From assembly GCA_054601695.1 (NCBI GenBank), contig BAAHQB010000149.1:414764-478763 (forward strand): a stretch of 64,000 nucleotides of DNA, given 5' to 3'. A program made the translations under genes and the position numbers. The notes beneath the pieces are model-generated. The model had not been told where the DNA came from. It saw only the letters and a program-made list of their open reading frames with translations, and did no database searches. Shown piece after piece: positions 1 to 56,745 of this stretch. Position 1 is the stretch's first letter. Each line of letters opens with the position of its first letter. This DNA is from Amorphochlora amoebiformis (lineage: Eukaryota; Cercozoa; Chlorarachniophyceae).

Positions 1-110
1 ACTTAGATATGTGTTTATTATATGATAGTACGTATATATCTAAAAACATATATTTATGTAGATAATAATTGTATATATTGTATATATGCGCCTATGTATT
101 GTAATATATA

Positions 111-160
<50 letters not shown>

Positions 161-566
161 TATATACATATATGTGTGCCTATTTATTTTCATAAAAATA
201 TGAGTCTAAAAAGTATGCTATGTGCAATATATACACACATATAATATATATATATATATATGTATACATATATATAATATATTTATGTATACATGCATAT
301 ATATTATATTATAATATGTATACGTATATATGCCTATTAATGTATTTTATAACCATATGTATCTTAAAAGTATACTGTGGGCAATATCCATAAAAATATA
401 TATATTTAAATATACATATATAATATATATAATATATATATATATATATACATGATTTATATATGTGTATATGTATATATGTATATATGTATATATATAT
501 ACGCTCATGTGAATATATTTTTATGCATAAGTATACATACATATGTATATTTATATGTATGTACAT

Positions 567-605
<39 letters not shown>

Positions 606-711
606 CATACATACATATATATATATATACATATGTATATATAAATATATATATATATATATAAATGTATACATACATGTATGGAGAGAGAGAGAAACAT
701 ATGTACATATA

Positions 712-768
<57 letters not shown>

Positions 769-815
769 TATATATGTACGTATAGACAAATATATATATA
801 TATATATATATAAGT

Positions 816-849
<34 letters not shown>

Positions 850-1252
850 TATGTGTGTGTATGTGTAGGTGATATGACGCTTACGGACAAACGGAAGGCA
901 ATGGACGACTACTCAATGTGATTATATATATATATATATATGTATATCTATATCTCTATATATATGTATATATATAATATTATATATGTATATATATATA
1001 TATATACATTGTAAGGAGGTTCGGTATAGGTAGTTGATTTGTGATAGGTAGTCCGAATGTAAATAGATCCAGAAAGCTCTTCTAAGAATAGATCCAGAAA
1101 GCTCCTAAGAATAGATCCAGAAAGCTTCTAAGAATAGATCCAGAAATCTCTTCTAAGAATGGATCCAGATATCGATATATATTATCAATATGCGTATGTG
1201 TATGCTTATATATGTGTGTATGTGTACATGTGTGTAGTATATCCACACACAC

Positions 1253-1286
<34 letters not shown>

Positions 1287-1719
1287 GTATATATATATTT
1301 ATACACTATATATATATATATATATACATGTATAATTCTAGATTCGGTCCAATGAGCGTCCTAAAGAACATTTTCAACGAGTAACGCCAAAACCCATTCG
1401 AAATCACCGCAAACCCCACCCATTCAATGTCAACACACACCCATTCAAAATCAACACAAACCCATTCAAAATCAACACAAATCCATTCAAAATCAACACA
1501 CGACCCATTCAAAATCAACACACACCTAACGCCAAATCCCATTCAAAATCAGTTGAAACACAGCACTAGTCAAACCCAAATACATGTAAAACGAGTGCAT
1601 TTTGTGCCGTAAGGTTGTCCTAATACATGCGAAAGGACACCACGAACACCACCTCACTTACCCCAAACACCTGGGTGTCGATGAGTAACCCTAACATATA
1701 TATATATATATATATAAAC

Positions 1720-1751
<32 letters not shown>

Positions 1752-1754
1752 ATA

Positions 1755-1790
<36 letters not shown>

Positions 1791-1850
1791 AAAAGAAAAT
1801 ATACATATGTACATTTATCTATGTATGGAATATACGTATATACATATATT

Positions 1851-1919
<69 letters not shown>

Positions 1920-1921
1920 TA

Positions 1922-1952
<31 letters not shown>

Positions 1953-1966
1953 GTATACATACATAC

Positions 1967-2009
<43 letters not shown>

Positions 2010-2042
2010 AAATATATATGCACATATGTATATACGTATACA

Positions 2043-2093
<51 letters not shown>

Positions 2094-2129
2094 GTATCAG
2101 TAGATGTATGCATGTACAATGTATACCTT

Positions 2130-2188
<59 letters not shown>

Positions 2189-2206
2189 TATATATAAATA
2201 TTAAAA

Positions 2207-2243
<37 letters not shown>

Positions 2244-2615
2244 AATGTATTGTATATATATATTATATAATATCCACGTAACTGTACAGATGTGGTCGAT
2301 GTAGGGTTATAGTTCGAGGCGCCAGGCGGATCAAGGCACGTGTAACGGGATATCTCAGGGCTTTCGATAAGCACTTCAACCTGGTATACCCCACTATCCT
2401 ACTACCCTCAGAACTATCGAGACACATGTACTTACACGTGTGTCCGGAGACACGTGTATCCGGAGACACGTGTATTGTCGGATTTCGTTCGGACTTCATT
2501 CGGATTTCATTCGGATTTCGTTGAGCATCTCCATAATAGGAATGCAATATTGAATTCCTAAATTTCATTGTCCAGGAATAGACAGAAATTTGTATAATAT
2601 AATATATATGTTATT

Positions 2616-2672
<57 letters not shown>

Positions 2673-2676
2673 TATC

Positions 2677-2765
<89 letters not shown>

Positions 2766-2804
2766 TACTATAACAGATATATATATATATATATATAGAT
2801 ATGG

Positions 2805-2839
<35 letters not shown>

Positions 2840-2909
2840 TTGTATAAAATATATATATATATATCTAAATATATGCAATATATATGTATATTATATAAAT
2901 ATTTATATA

Positions 2910-2962
<53 letters not shown>

Positions 2963-3151
2963 ATATATGTACGTATGTATATATACATATATATATGTAT
3001 GTATATTTATATGTATGTGTGGATTATGTATATATATATGTGTATGTATATATATGTATACATGTATATTTCTATATACACATATGTATGTGTATGTATA
3101 TATATATGTATATATGTATATATATATATGTATATGTATATATACATATAT

Positions 3152-3242
<91 letters not shown>

Positions 3243-3258
3243 ATATTTATATATTTAA

Positions 3259-3289
<31 letters not shown>

Positions 3290-3350
3290 ATTACATATAT
3301 ATATATATGTGTGTGTTTGTGTGTATATATATATTTATATATATATGTAT

Positions 3351-3389
<39 letters not shown>

Positions 3390-3469
3390 TATACATAATA
3401 GTATAAATATGTTGATTAATACATTACGCAATATGTCTAAGAGTATAAGTAGATAAATGTAATTAGATA
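1..3469. repeat. AT-microsatellite intergenic region with two small minisatellites
   Basis: No supportable gene. Most of the stretch is (TA)n with occasional TATG/TACA interruptions. Around 1060-1170 there are about five copies of a ~24-bp unit containing AGAATAGATCCAGAAAGCTC. Around 1395-1545 there are about seven copies of a ~21-bp unit containing CCCATTCAAAATCAACAC. A non-repetitive island at 2265-2580 contains short CATTCGGATTT and GGAGACACGTGT repeats. Its open frames have no recognisable domain and no splice-phase partner. Confidence 0.85.
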
Positions 3470-3985
3470 CTGATCGATGCGGAAGAGGTGAGGTTCCAAC
3501 TAGGCTCTAGTTCCAAGGATTCGAAGGAATGCTCTAGAAAACGATATTTTAAGCAGTTGTTTATTCGTGGGGAGAACGTCGTGGTCGTGAGCGCGGAGTT
3601 GCCAGGTTGACTACGACCATTTGCTCTAGTAGCTAGATCTAGTAGATTAGCAATATCTAGAATATGTAGATTCTAGAATATCTAGATTCTAGAATATCGC
3701 TCTCGTGAGATTCGTAACAAAGTCCAGCTGGTTTAAGCTTATGCTAGAGTGCTATTTTCGAGAAATTTGTACATACGAGGCTCCATTTGGGCCACATAGC
3801 ACAGAGTTAAGTTGTTGAGCATCTGCTATCTGAGATGTGCATGCATGTAAATTAACTCATAATATTACACAGAGATCGAACAAAAAATATCTAGTCTCAG
3901 AGTCTACTAGTATCTACCAGACTTACAAACCTAATATTAATTATAATTCCCAACGTTGTGCGATGATCCGTGAACGAGTTACACC
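3470..3985. other. CTAG-rich 3' flank of the GIGYF-like gene
   Basis: Unique sequence directly downstream of the GIGYF-like stop codon, probably 3' UTR plus termination zone. It holds a cluster of CTAG tetramers, including repeated TCTAGAATAT near 3650-3690. The same character marks several other gene 3' flanks in the window. No coding potential seen. Confidence 0.6.
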
Positions 3986-22412
<18,427 letters not shown>

Positions 22413-23247
22413 ACCGTTCCCGTAGGTGACTCAGAATCCAAGCAGTCCAATTTACCGCTAGTACTAGTAGTACTAGAACTAGAACGCATCATACTAGTGA
22501 TAGCTTTTGAGATGCTTGTAATAATATCTAGAATATGTGCTGCACAGCTGCATGAAGTTGTTATCATAAATGTATATATCTACAACAATATCTAGACAAT
22601 ATCTAGAATACAGACAATCTACTAGATCTAATTTATATTGTTTATGATGCATAACTAGATATCCTAGATATCCATACTCAAACTAGTCTAAATCTAGTAA
22701 ATAGTATAGTATCTCTTGGATGGTCTAGTTACTATTGGTATATGGCTGGATGCAGAGATATGATCTGACTATACTATAGTACTAAGTTACTAGTTCTATG
22801 TACTAGCTAGCTAGCTAGTTGTAAGCTACGTGAAAACTTTTCGTTGAGTCAGACTGTGACCCTGACTGAAAAACTGCAATATTATATCTAGTATCTAGAG
22901 TATATAAACTATAGATAAAGTGTATCACCTAGATAGCTATAGATCACCTGTTGTTCTAGATCACTGATGATGATGTATATCCTAATATCTAGATATCGCT
23001 GCTCTGGCTACTAATTATAACACTGTTAACTAGATTAATTAACACTAGACTCTATATATAGAGACTACCCGGGATCAGGTGCATGATCAGTCCCTAGATC
23101 TGGCTCAGATCTATCTAGTCTATGCCCTAGGTGACTAGGTCTACAAGCTAGACTAGGTCTGTCTAGTCTGTAGCTACCAAAATATACCGCCGAAATGACC
23201 ATCTTAATTTGAATTTTTCTCTAACTACAAGGACTAGAATAAATTGG
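22413..23247. other. CTAG-rich convergent intergenic island
   Basis: Separates the 3' ends of the + coiled-coil gene and the - DHX35 gene. I count more than 30 CTAG tetramers between about 22455 and 23235, against roughly 3 expected by chance. Other palindromes (AGATATCT, CTAGATATCTAG-like) are common. No coding potential and, unlike the introns, little (TA)n. Confidence 0.75.
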
Positions 23248-31868
<8,621 letters not shown>

Positions 31869-32028
31869 GCCTTGCAACCTCACGCCTTTCACGCTCTCGT
31901 GGTTTGCGACCCGCGGGAGAGATGGATACCGAAGAAGACACGTGCTACACAAATCTCCACAAATCCCAGAAATCTCCACCAATCCCCAGTTGTGGCGACG
32001 GCCACCCAACAGTTTCGTGTTCGTTGAC
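31869..32028. promoter_or_regulatory. Bidirectional promoter of DHX35 and the DNAL4-like gene
   Basis: Only 160 bp separate the two start codons, so both promoters and 5' UTRs must lie here or overlap the neighbouring coding exon. The segment has no (TA)n, is GC-richer than the flanks and contains a CACGTG E-box (~31937). No TATA box is convincing. Confidence 0.7.
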
Positions 32029-32518
32029 ATGACGACGGTGTCGAGCTGGTTACGTAAGACGGACCACATCGACGATGAGACGTTTGCGGAGCTGAAGAAA
32101 ATCATTGGCAAGCCCATTATTCAGGTGAAACACCACAGTCCCTTTGAATAGCTTCTAGACAGGGGGAGATTGAGATTGTGGCGGGTGGTTAATGCCAGTG
32201 CAGCGAGCTGAATGCAAGTGCTCTAACACTGTGCACCATGCATACTTGGGTGTGCAGTCGACAGAAATGAACGGAGAAACGAAGAGCGAAGCCATGGACT
32301 ACATCTCCACTGCCATCGACTCGTGCTTTGGCCAGAACAGCAAGATGAGTTACGAGACCGCCGCCCAATACATCAAAGAAAACATGGACAAAAAGTTTGG
32401 ACCCTGCTGGCACTGTATTATCGGGGAGGCTATGGGGTTTTCGGTCACATTTAACACGGGGAATATGATATACGTCTACATGGGTGGCAAGTTAGCAGTA
32501 TTGTTATTCAAGTGTTAG
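32029..32518 (+). CDS. DNAL4: DNAL4-like dynein light chain (2 exons, 118 aa)
   Basis: LC8/DNAL4 family light chains dimerise and bind dynein intermediate chains; DNAL4 is the axonemal-type member. Exon 1 is 32029-32124 and exon 2 is 32258-32518 (phase 0). The sequence KENMDKKFGPCWHCIIGE, followed by GFSVTFNTGNMIYVYMGGKLAVLLFKC, has the family's DKKFG..WH..IGE..GF signature and is closer to DNAL4 (ETMDKKFGSSWHVVIGEGFGF) than to LC8 (EFDKKYNPTWHCIVG). Human DNAL4 is 105 aa; here there are ~13 extra N-terminal residues. ATG 32029 is the first methionine after the shared promoter. The stop codon sits inside a 35-bp tandem duplication. Confidence 0.9.
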
Positions 32519-32553
32519 GTGGCAAGTTAGCAGTATTGTTATTCAAGTGTTAG
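32484..32553 (+). repeat. 35-bp tandem duplication spanning the DNAL4 stop codon
   Basis: 32484-32518 (last 11 codons plus TAG) is repeated exactly at 32519-32553. The second copy is behind the stop, so it lies in the 3' UTR. Confidence 0.95.
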
Positions 32554-34011
<1,458 letters not shown>

Positions 34012-36306
34012 TGAATAAATAAATATATTTTTCCATCTGAAAGAATAAATAATTCGTGAATAACATCAAATGTTTGCAAAATCAAGCAAAGCGCAAGAAT
34101 GCATACGCATCATTAATCTACTATCGAGCATACAGTTTCTAGGTTCCATAGCTCTCTGTTCACGTGGAGGAACAACTGGGCCTCCAGATTCACAAAATCA
34201 AGTAGTCCGCGTAGGTGGGTGTACGCTCGCTTGGCACTGGAGAACAGCCTCTCAACGATGACACCAGTGGGAGGAATCCACTCCAAGTCGATGTACGCAG
34301 ATCCTTTAGATTTCTTTTTTTTGGCCATGATCATTGCAGCATACCCCATCTTCCTCTTCGATCCTACAGAACTAGATGAAGAAGGCTCGGCTGGATCTTC
34401 TTCTCGAATAGCTGGCTTTTTCAATTCCTCCACGCTTGCTTTCTCTTTAATCGACAGTGAGCTCTCCTGCCCTGACGCAATCTTGACGATTGCCGATTCG
34501 AAATCCGGACTTTCCACTATTTTGGCGTTCGGTCCCAGATGTCTTTTCATCAATGGAAAATCAGAGATGACATGGTCAAACAGATGCCGCACTTCCGCCA
34601 TGCTGATGCCCTCGCGTTGGAGCTCTAGGGTCACACTGTTAAGGTCATCCATGTCTGGGAGGAGGGCCTTAAGTCTCTTCTTTTCATTTTGATTCGGGAG
34701 GTCTAAGTCTTCACTCTCTGAGATGTGATACCACAACTCGAAGAAGCGTTTCAGCATGGCGTGATTCCCTGATCACCTAGTGACATTCCTGTAGACTGGT
34801 TTGAGAGGAGTTTTGGTTTGCAAGCGCGCTGCTTGCTTCAAGGTCCTAAGCTGAACCATCACCTTTGCGACCTTTGCCAACAAGTCTTCGTACGACCAAA
34901 GCCAGAGTTGCACTGCTAAGTTGAACCTGTGCGCCGCGCATCCGATGAAAGGGATTTTTGTAATCTTCGACAGCCTACGATTGGTGGCACAGTTGTCCCC
35001 AACGATGAAGATGACGTTCTTTCTCGAAGCCCCATAAAACGAAAGACTCTAATCAAAAAAGTTCGCAAGTGCCTCTGCTGAGAATTCCATTCGATCAGCA
35101 TTCTCATCGTCGTCTTGCTCCACGTGTCTTGGAGTCAATACGGAGAACGAGATCAGATAGGTCTTTGTACCAGAACAGTGGGGGAAAACGACGTACATCG
35201 CGACATAGTGCATCCCTCGAGAACTCCAACCATCGAAGATGATGCCAAACTTGTCAGGGAGCATCTCCGTAATAGCTTTCTCCACTTTCTGGACCGTTTT
35301 CTGCATGTACTTGACGAGCGACTCAACAGAGATCCTTCCATGCTGGAATATCTCCTCACTTTCGTGTCCTCAACAAAGCTGAATGGCCTCAGTCCATCCA
35401 CCACGTAGTCTATCCACTTGTAGATTTTAAAATGCTTGGAATTGTAACGTCCCGCCTTGTGTCCATCGTGCGGGTCCCAAGTACCGTTCTCTTGAGCTTC
35501 CTTCAACTCGGTCAGGTAGTTTTGGTGATATTTTTCCACGTGTGTCACAAGGTTTGACCATCCAGATCCAGTCCTTTTCCTTGACTTAGAGCACATGCAT
35601 CTCCAAACTTCGGTGTCTCCCACTTGCGTGAAGTAGAAGAGCGCGATAGATTTGTTGGTGTACGGCATCCCAGGTGGAGCACGAACCGCGCGAAGCTGGA
35701 TCTGTCACCAAGGATGACACAAGTGACACCCGACTGTCACAAGTTGACTCACAACCGAAGCAGCCTAAGATCTAAAGTGTTATGGCAGAATCGCCTAAAA
35801 TACGGAATCCAAAAATTCGATGGGGCATGACGGGAACAAGCTGCACCTTCAAACTCCCCCCGGGAGAGTGCCATTGCAGATAGAGTTTATTTCGGACCCC
35901 GTGTCTCCCTTTAGGCCAGATTCTTACTGATATTTCTTGTCTTTGGGAAAAAAATCCTTCAACCAAAGTCCAAACATCCGAGGGAAGGTGGAACCCATCT
36001 TCCGTAATCTAGGCCAGTTAGTAAAAGAGCAGCGAAAAGAACCGAATAAATCAAGGTCTGAATTTAAAAAAGCTGCTCTACTCGAGGTATACCTCAGCCT
36101 CAGCCTGGTGGTGAATCTGGGCTGCTTTTATAAAAGTTCCAACAGATGGCGAGTCACACTGGCGACTAGTATTAAGGGGCTACGCTAGAAACTGACATAG
36201 GAAGCGCGAAACCACTACTGGCGCTGCAAGGGGGGAATATTATTAATATTCATCCCATTTTGGACGAATAAATAATATTCCCCAGTGTGGAAAATATTTA
36301 TTTATC
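34012..36306 (-). mobile_element. Degenerate hAT-superfamily DNA transposon
   Basis: The transposase remnant is flanked by AT-rich ends that are imperfect inverted copies: AAATAAATAT..TTTCCA..AATAA..ATTCGT at 34012-34063 and its reverse complement at about 36262-36306. The exact ends and the 8-bp target duplication expected for hAT elements could not be fixed. The element sits between the convergent DNAL4-like and four-pass membrane protein genes. 35700-36240 upstream of the transposase has no host exon. Confidence 0.6.
34113..35668 (-). pseudogene. hAT transposase with BED zinc finger, inactivated
   Basis: Three pieces of one transposase. The N-terminus has a BED zinc finger (VWRCMCSKS...WSNLVTHVEKYH). 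The middle has the RNase-H-like core (KFGIIFDGWSS, then VGDNCATNRR and CAAHRFNL). The C-terminus has the hAT dimerisation block (IPPTGVIVERLFSSAKRAY...LRGLLDFVNLEAQLFLHVN). Three lesions: a frameshift at about 35337-35345, an in-frame TAG at 35051-35049 (FFD*SLSFY), and a TGA at 34775-34773 where the family has tryptophan (NVTR*SGNH). No intact product is possible. The element looks fairly young, because the rest of the frame is clean. Confidence 0.88.
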
Positions 36307-36584
36307 AGTGTAAATGAATATTATTCTAGTATTTAAAAAAGGATCCCTGGTATATATACATATATACTGATCTTGTGATATATATCCAGTATATAGATAT
36401 ATAAATATATATCTAGATATATACTAGATATACTGGACCTATTCATACAAATATTTCCATTTTGTCTTAATCGATACCTAGCTAGGATACTTCGATACCG
36501 TAGGCTAAGTAAGTTTGTCTAGATCTAGATGTAGATCAAGTTTGTCTAGATCTAGATGTAGATCTACATCTCTGTACCTAGACT
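36307..36584. other. CTAG-rich 3' flank of the four-pass membrane protein gene
   Basis: Short AT-rich island with repeated TCTAGATCTAGATGTAGATC and TATATACTAGATATAC. It matches the character of the other 3'-end islands. No coding potential. Confidence 0.6.
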
Positions 36585-38867
<2,283 letters not shown>

Positions 38868-40020
38868 TATGCAAGTCTCTGAAGGAATACATCAATTGTG
38901 TTACCGTACCCACAACTCCTTTGGAAACAGCGAAAACATGGCTTTTTCCCGCAGGAATGGACCAGTGAACCAGTGCTTTTAAACTCTAGATTCCATCTGG
39001 AGTAAAGAGTTTTTGACTCGCGTGATGGGCGTTGCTACCTTAATCGGACTCCAGTCCAGTGATGTTGAGGCTTCTTGGGCTTTGCAATTTTAGATTTCTA
39101 TTTATTATTCTATCTGTCTTTTGAACCAACCTTTTGAGACACGTGTCAAGATTTCACTCAAGACTCAAAAAAGAAGGCACGTGTCCACATCGATCCCGAG
39201 CGGAGCCGCAACTTGGCCCGCAAGCTCAGAGTGGGCCTATTTTGCGGGTGTGAGGGTTTTGGTGGCATTTTTTGGAGCTTGGGATGGGTCTAAAGTAAGA
39301 TAATAGAAGAAAACCAGTTGAATACCCGAGCTACTCGAACATTGCCGCGGCGCCAACCTATCCCGTACCCCACGCTTTCAACCCCTAAACGTAAGCTCAC
39401 CACCACGGCACCACCCAACACCCGATCCCACCACCAATCCCACCACCAATCCCACCACCAATCCAATCACCAATCCCACCACCAATCCCATCACCAATAC
39501 CAACACCAATACCCCCACCGATCCCAACAACCCTCACCATCTCCCAACACTCAACAATCCGAACCCCGACCGTCTCCCAACATCCAACACAGACATATCT
39601 TCAACATCATGAACACGGAAAGATCTCCATCCAAATCCATCAACCCTCTTGTCTATACGATCATGTGTTTGCTGCCCTTTACGCTCGCGAGTCTTACATT
39701 CAACTCCCCAACTCTACCCAACCACCTGCTGCACAAACCAATGCCAACCAACCACACACATCACAACCCAAACAACAAACCACTCAAACCACCGAAACCT
39801 CTTGAGCCACCCAGTATCTCGAAAAACAAACCCAAGTCCATTCCCAAATACACGCCCCAAGCCATCAGCAAAGTCAACCCCAAATGCAAGCATACCTCCG
39901 ACCGAAAGCAAGACACTGGACCCGAGACAACTACACAACCAGATGTCGACACTACACCCGAGACAACCACACAACCAGATATCGCCAGACTCTTAAGTGT
40001 TAACAAATTTAACAAATAAA
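38868..40020. other. Upstream region of the membrane protein gene; low-complexity ORF, possible exon
   Basis: No firm gene. 39175-39245 (+) has exon-like composition in one frame (VHIDPERSRNLARKLRVGLF) with an AG before and a GTGTGAG after, but I found no phase partner. 39318-40019 (+) is an open frame rich in H/Q/P/T. It includes a CCACCAATCC repeat at ~39430-39545 and a duplicated PETTTQPD segment, and has the look of repeat-derived translation. I leave both uncalled. Confidence 0.45.
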
Positions 40021-40027
40021 ATATATA

Positions 40028-40065
<38 letters not shown>

Positions 40066-40129
40066 TAAATATTACATATATATAGATAGATTATATATAT
40101 ATATATATATCATATATATATTTCGATAG

Positions 40130-40198
<69 letters not shown>

Positions 40199-40213
40199 TA
40201 TATATGTAGATAG

Positions 40214-40250
<37 letters not shown>

Positions 40251-40322
40251 GTACATTTTTGTATATATATCATATCTATATGTATGTGTACATCTATGTA
40301 TATGCAATAATATATATTATTT

Positions 40323-40370
<48 letters not shown>

Positions 40371-40393
40371 TTGTGTATACATGTATGTATATG

Positions 40394-40433
<40 letters not shown>

Positions 40434-40440
40434 TGTGTAT
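40021..40440. repeat. (TA)n tracts
   Basis: Several (TA)n runs separated by TAGATAGATTATA-type spacers, followed by TATGTGTGTGTTTGTG. Confidence 0.9.
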
Positions 40441-41795
40441 GTTGCATGTGTGTGTGTATATTTGTTTATGTATGCGTGTGTTTGTTTGTGTATGCGTGTG
40501 TTGGTTTTTGTATGCGTGTGTTGTTTGTGTGTGTTTGTATTTTGTGTGCGTATGTTTGTATGTGTTTGTATTTGTGTGCGTATGTGTGTGTGTGTTTGTA
40601 TTTGTGTGCGTATGTTTGTGTTGTGTGTGTTTGTATTTGTGTGCGTATGTTTGTGTGTGTGTGTGTGTTTGTATTTGTGTGCGTATGTTTGTGTGTGTGT
40701 TCGTGTTGTCATGTTCTTGTGCGTGTTCTTGTGCGTGTTCTTGTGCGTGTGCGTGTGGACAGGGATATACGCGAGTGGACAGGGTATACCTTTATGGGCA
40801 GGGGATATGCGTTAAGACAGGGGTATATGCGTGTGGACAGGCGTATCAGTGTGGACAGGCATATATGCGTATGGACAGGCTTGTGTTTGTGCTTGTGCTT
40901 GTGTTTGTGTTTGTGTTTGTGCTTGTGCTTGTGATTGTGTTTGTGTTTGTGCTTGTGCTTGTGCTTGTGCTTGTGTTTGTGCTTGTGCTTGTGCTTGTGC
41001 TTGTGCTTGTGCTTGTGTTTGTGCTTGTGTTTGTGCTTGTGCTTGTGTTTGTGCTTGTGTTTGTGCTTGTGCTTGTGCTTGTGTTTGTGCTTGTGTTTGT
41101 GCTTGTGCTTGTGCTTGTGCTTGTGCTTGTGCTTGTGTTTGTGCTTGTGCTTGTGCTTGTGTTTGTGCTTGTGTTTGTGTTGTGCTTGTGCTTGTGCTTG
41201 TGTTTGTGCTTGTGTTTGTGCTTGTGCTTGTGTTTGTGCTTGTGCTTGTGCTTGTGCTTGTGTTTGTGCTTGAGTTTGTGCTTGTGCTTGTGCTTGTGCT
41301 TGTGCTTGTGTTTGTGCTTGTGTTTGTGCTTGTGCTTGTGTTTGTGCTTGTGCTTGTGCTTGTGTTTGTGCTTGTGTATGTGCTTGTGCTTGTGCTTGTG
41401 CTTGTGCTTGTGTTTGTGCTTGTGTTTGTGCTTGTGCTTGTGTTTGTGCTTGTGTTTGTGTTTGTGCTTGTGCTTGTGCTTGTGTTTGTGCTTGTGTTGT
41501 GTTTGTGTTGTGCTTGTGTTTGTGCTTGTGTTTGTGTTTGTGCTTGTGTTTGTGCTTGTGCTTGTGTTTGTGTTTGTGCTTGTGTTTGTGTTTGTGCTTG
41601 TGTTTGTGTTTGTGCTTGTGCTCGTGCTTATGTTTGTTCTTGTGTTTGTGCTTGTTCTTGCGGTTGTGTTTGTGTTCGTGCTTGTGGTTGTGTTTGTGGT
41701 TGTGCTTGCGTTTGTGCGTGTGTTTATTCTTGCGCTTGTGCTTGTGCTTGTGCTTGTGTTTATGTTTGTGTTTGTGTTTGTGGTTGTGTTTTGTG
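40440..41795. repeat. Long TGTGCT/TGTGTT hexanucleotide array
   Basis: 40440-40740 is irregular TGTTTGTATTTGTGTGCG sequence. 40765-40880 contains four GGACAGG...TATGCG units. From ~40880 to 41795 the sequence is a run of about 150 hexamers of two kinds, differing at one base (TGTGCT or TGTGTT). Both strands stay open in several frames (up to 457 codons). The products are (FVLV)n and (HKHK)n, so these are artefacts. Confidence 0.93.
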
Positions 41796-43264
<1,469 letters not shown>

Positions 43265-43690
43265 TATGGTAATCGATTGTTATGTTACGGTATGATATCA
43301 GACACACACTTTATGGCAATCGATTGTTATGCTATGGTATGATATCAGACACACACCTTATGGCAATCGATTGTTATGCTATGGTATCATATCAGACACA
43401 CACTTTATGGAAATCGATTGTTATGTTATGGTATCATATCAGACACACACTTTATGGAAATCGATTGTTATGTTGTGATATCCGACACAGGGTTTGTTGT
43501 AATCGATTACTATGTGATGTTGATGATATCAGACACAGGGTTTATTGTAATCGATTGTTATATGTGATGTTGATGATATCCGACACAGGGTTTATGGTAA
43601 TCGATTGTTATATGTGATGTTGATGATATCAGACACAGGGTTTGTTGTAATCGATTGTTATATGTGATGTTGATGATATCAGACACTTGC
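43265..43690. repeat. ~50-56-bp minisatellite abutting an exon
   Basis: About eight or nine units containing AATCGATTGTTATG and GATATCAGACACA. The last unit's GATATCAGACAC runs directly into the proposed exon at 43694-43714, so the repeat supplies the sequence at its 3' splice site. Confidence 0.85.
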
Positions 43691-43693
43691 AAG

Positions 43694-49168
<5,475 letters not shown>

Positions 49169-49966
49169 CCTCAATTGCATATCTCTAGATCTAGACATGT
49201 CATAATGGGTTAGTGGGTATGGCAATCTACTAGATCTAGGCTATACCAAGATATAGTGTGATATCACAGCTGTAATTATTGTCATCAATGCTAGTCATTT
49301 GTAACGTGTATTACAATGTATAATGTATTACAAATACAATATTATATCATCGGAATATAACGTGCCACTCATATTTCTGGTCGTCGAGCACTCTAGCTAG
49401 TCTAGACCATCAACCATCGAGCCACCAGCTATAGTCTAGATAGTATACTACATGTACTAATGTCTAGATTATATCTAGTATATAGTATACTCTAGTCTCT
49501 ATACTATAGACATCCAGACACCACCGCTTCCGGTGATCTAGACTTATTATAATTACACATATGTCAACAGTATCGAAGATATCGAACAGTATCGAAGAAA
49601 GACTACAGGCCTCAACGCTTTCCGACCGTAACTCTAGAACTTATATATGTACATGTAATCACTAATTCGGAACTAGCTGAAATATAGATCTGAATCATCT
49701 AGCTGATCATTGTATCTAGTACATCTCTTACGCATCTACCACATCCAGGCAAAAAAGGTTCGTCACTGAGAGTGTATAGACTGTACAATTTTACTTGGGT
49801 TAACTACACACTAGATATACAGCTACATGTAGCATCTAGAGCATGTCTCAGATCATGATTCAGCTTTCTCTAGTTTCTAGGCTGTAGTCCAGATAAACCA
49901 GCTAGAGTAGCTTAACTAATCTCCTAGACTAGCTCGATACACTTCCACGTGTGCGCACGCATAGCA
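49169..49966. other. CTAG-rich convergent intergenic island
   Basis: Between the 3' ends of the + coiled-coil gene and the - Rab gene. Dense in CTAG and AGATCT motifs (CTAGATCTAG, TAGTCTAGA), with no (TA)n tracts and no coding potential. Same composition as 22413-23247. Confidence 0.75.

Positions 49967-56745
<6,779 letters not shown>

Noticed and set aside
38890-38941. Upstream first exon MFSLFPKELW for the membrane protein
   Set aside because: Would need an intron of about 33 nt; the downstream ATG gives a complete protein.
39318-40019. 234-codon + ORF rich in H/Q/P/T
   Set aside because: Low complexity, internal duplications, an equally open antisense frame and no splice partners; kept as uncertain rather than called.
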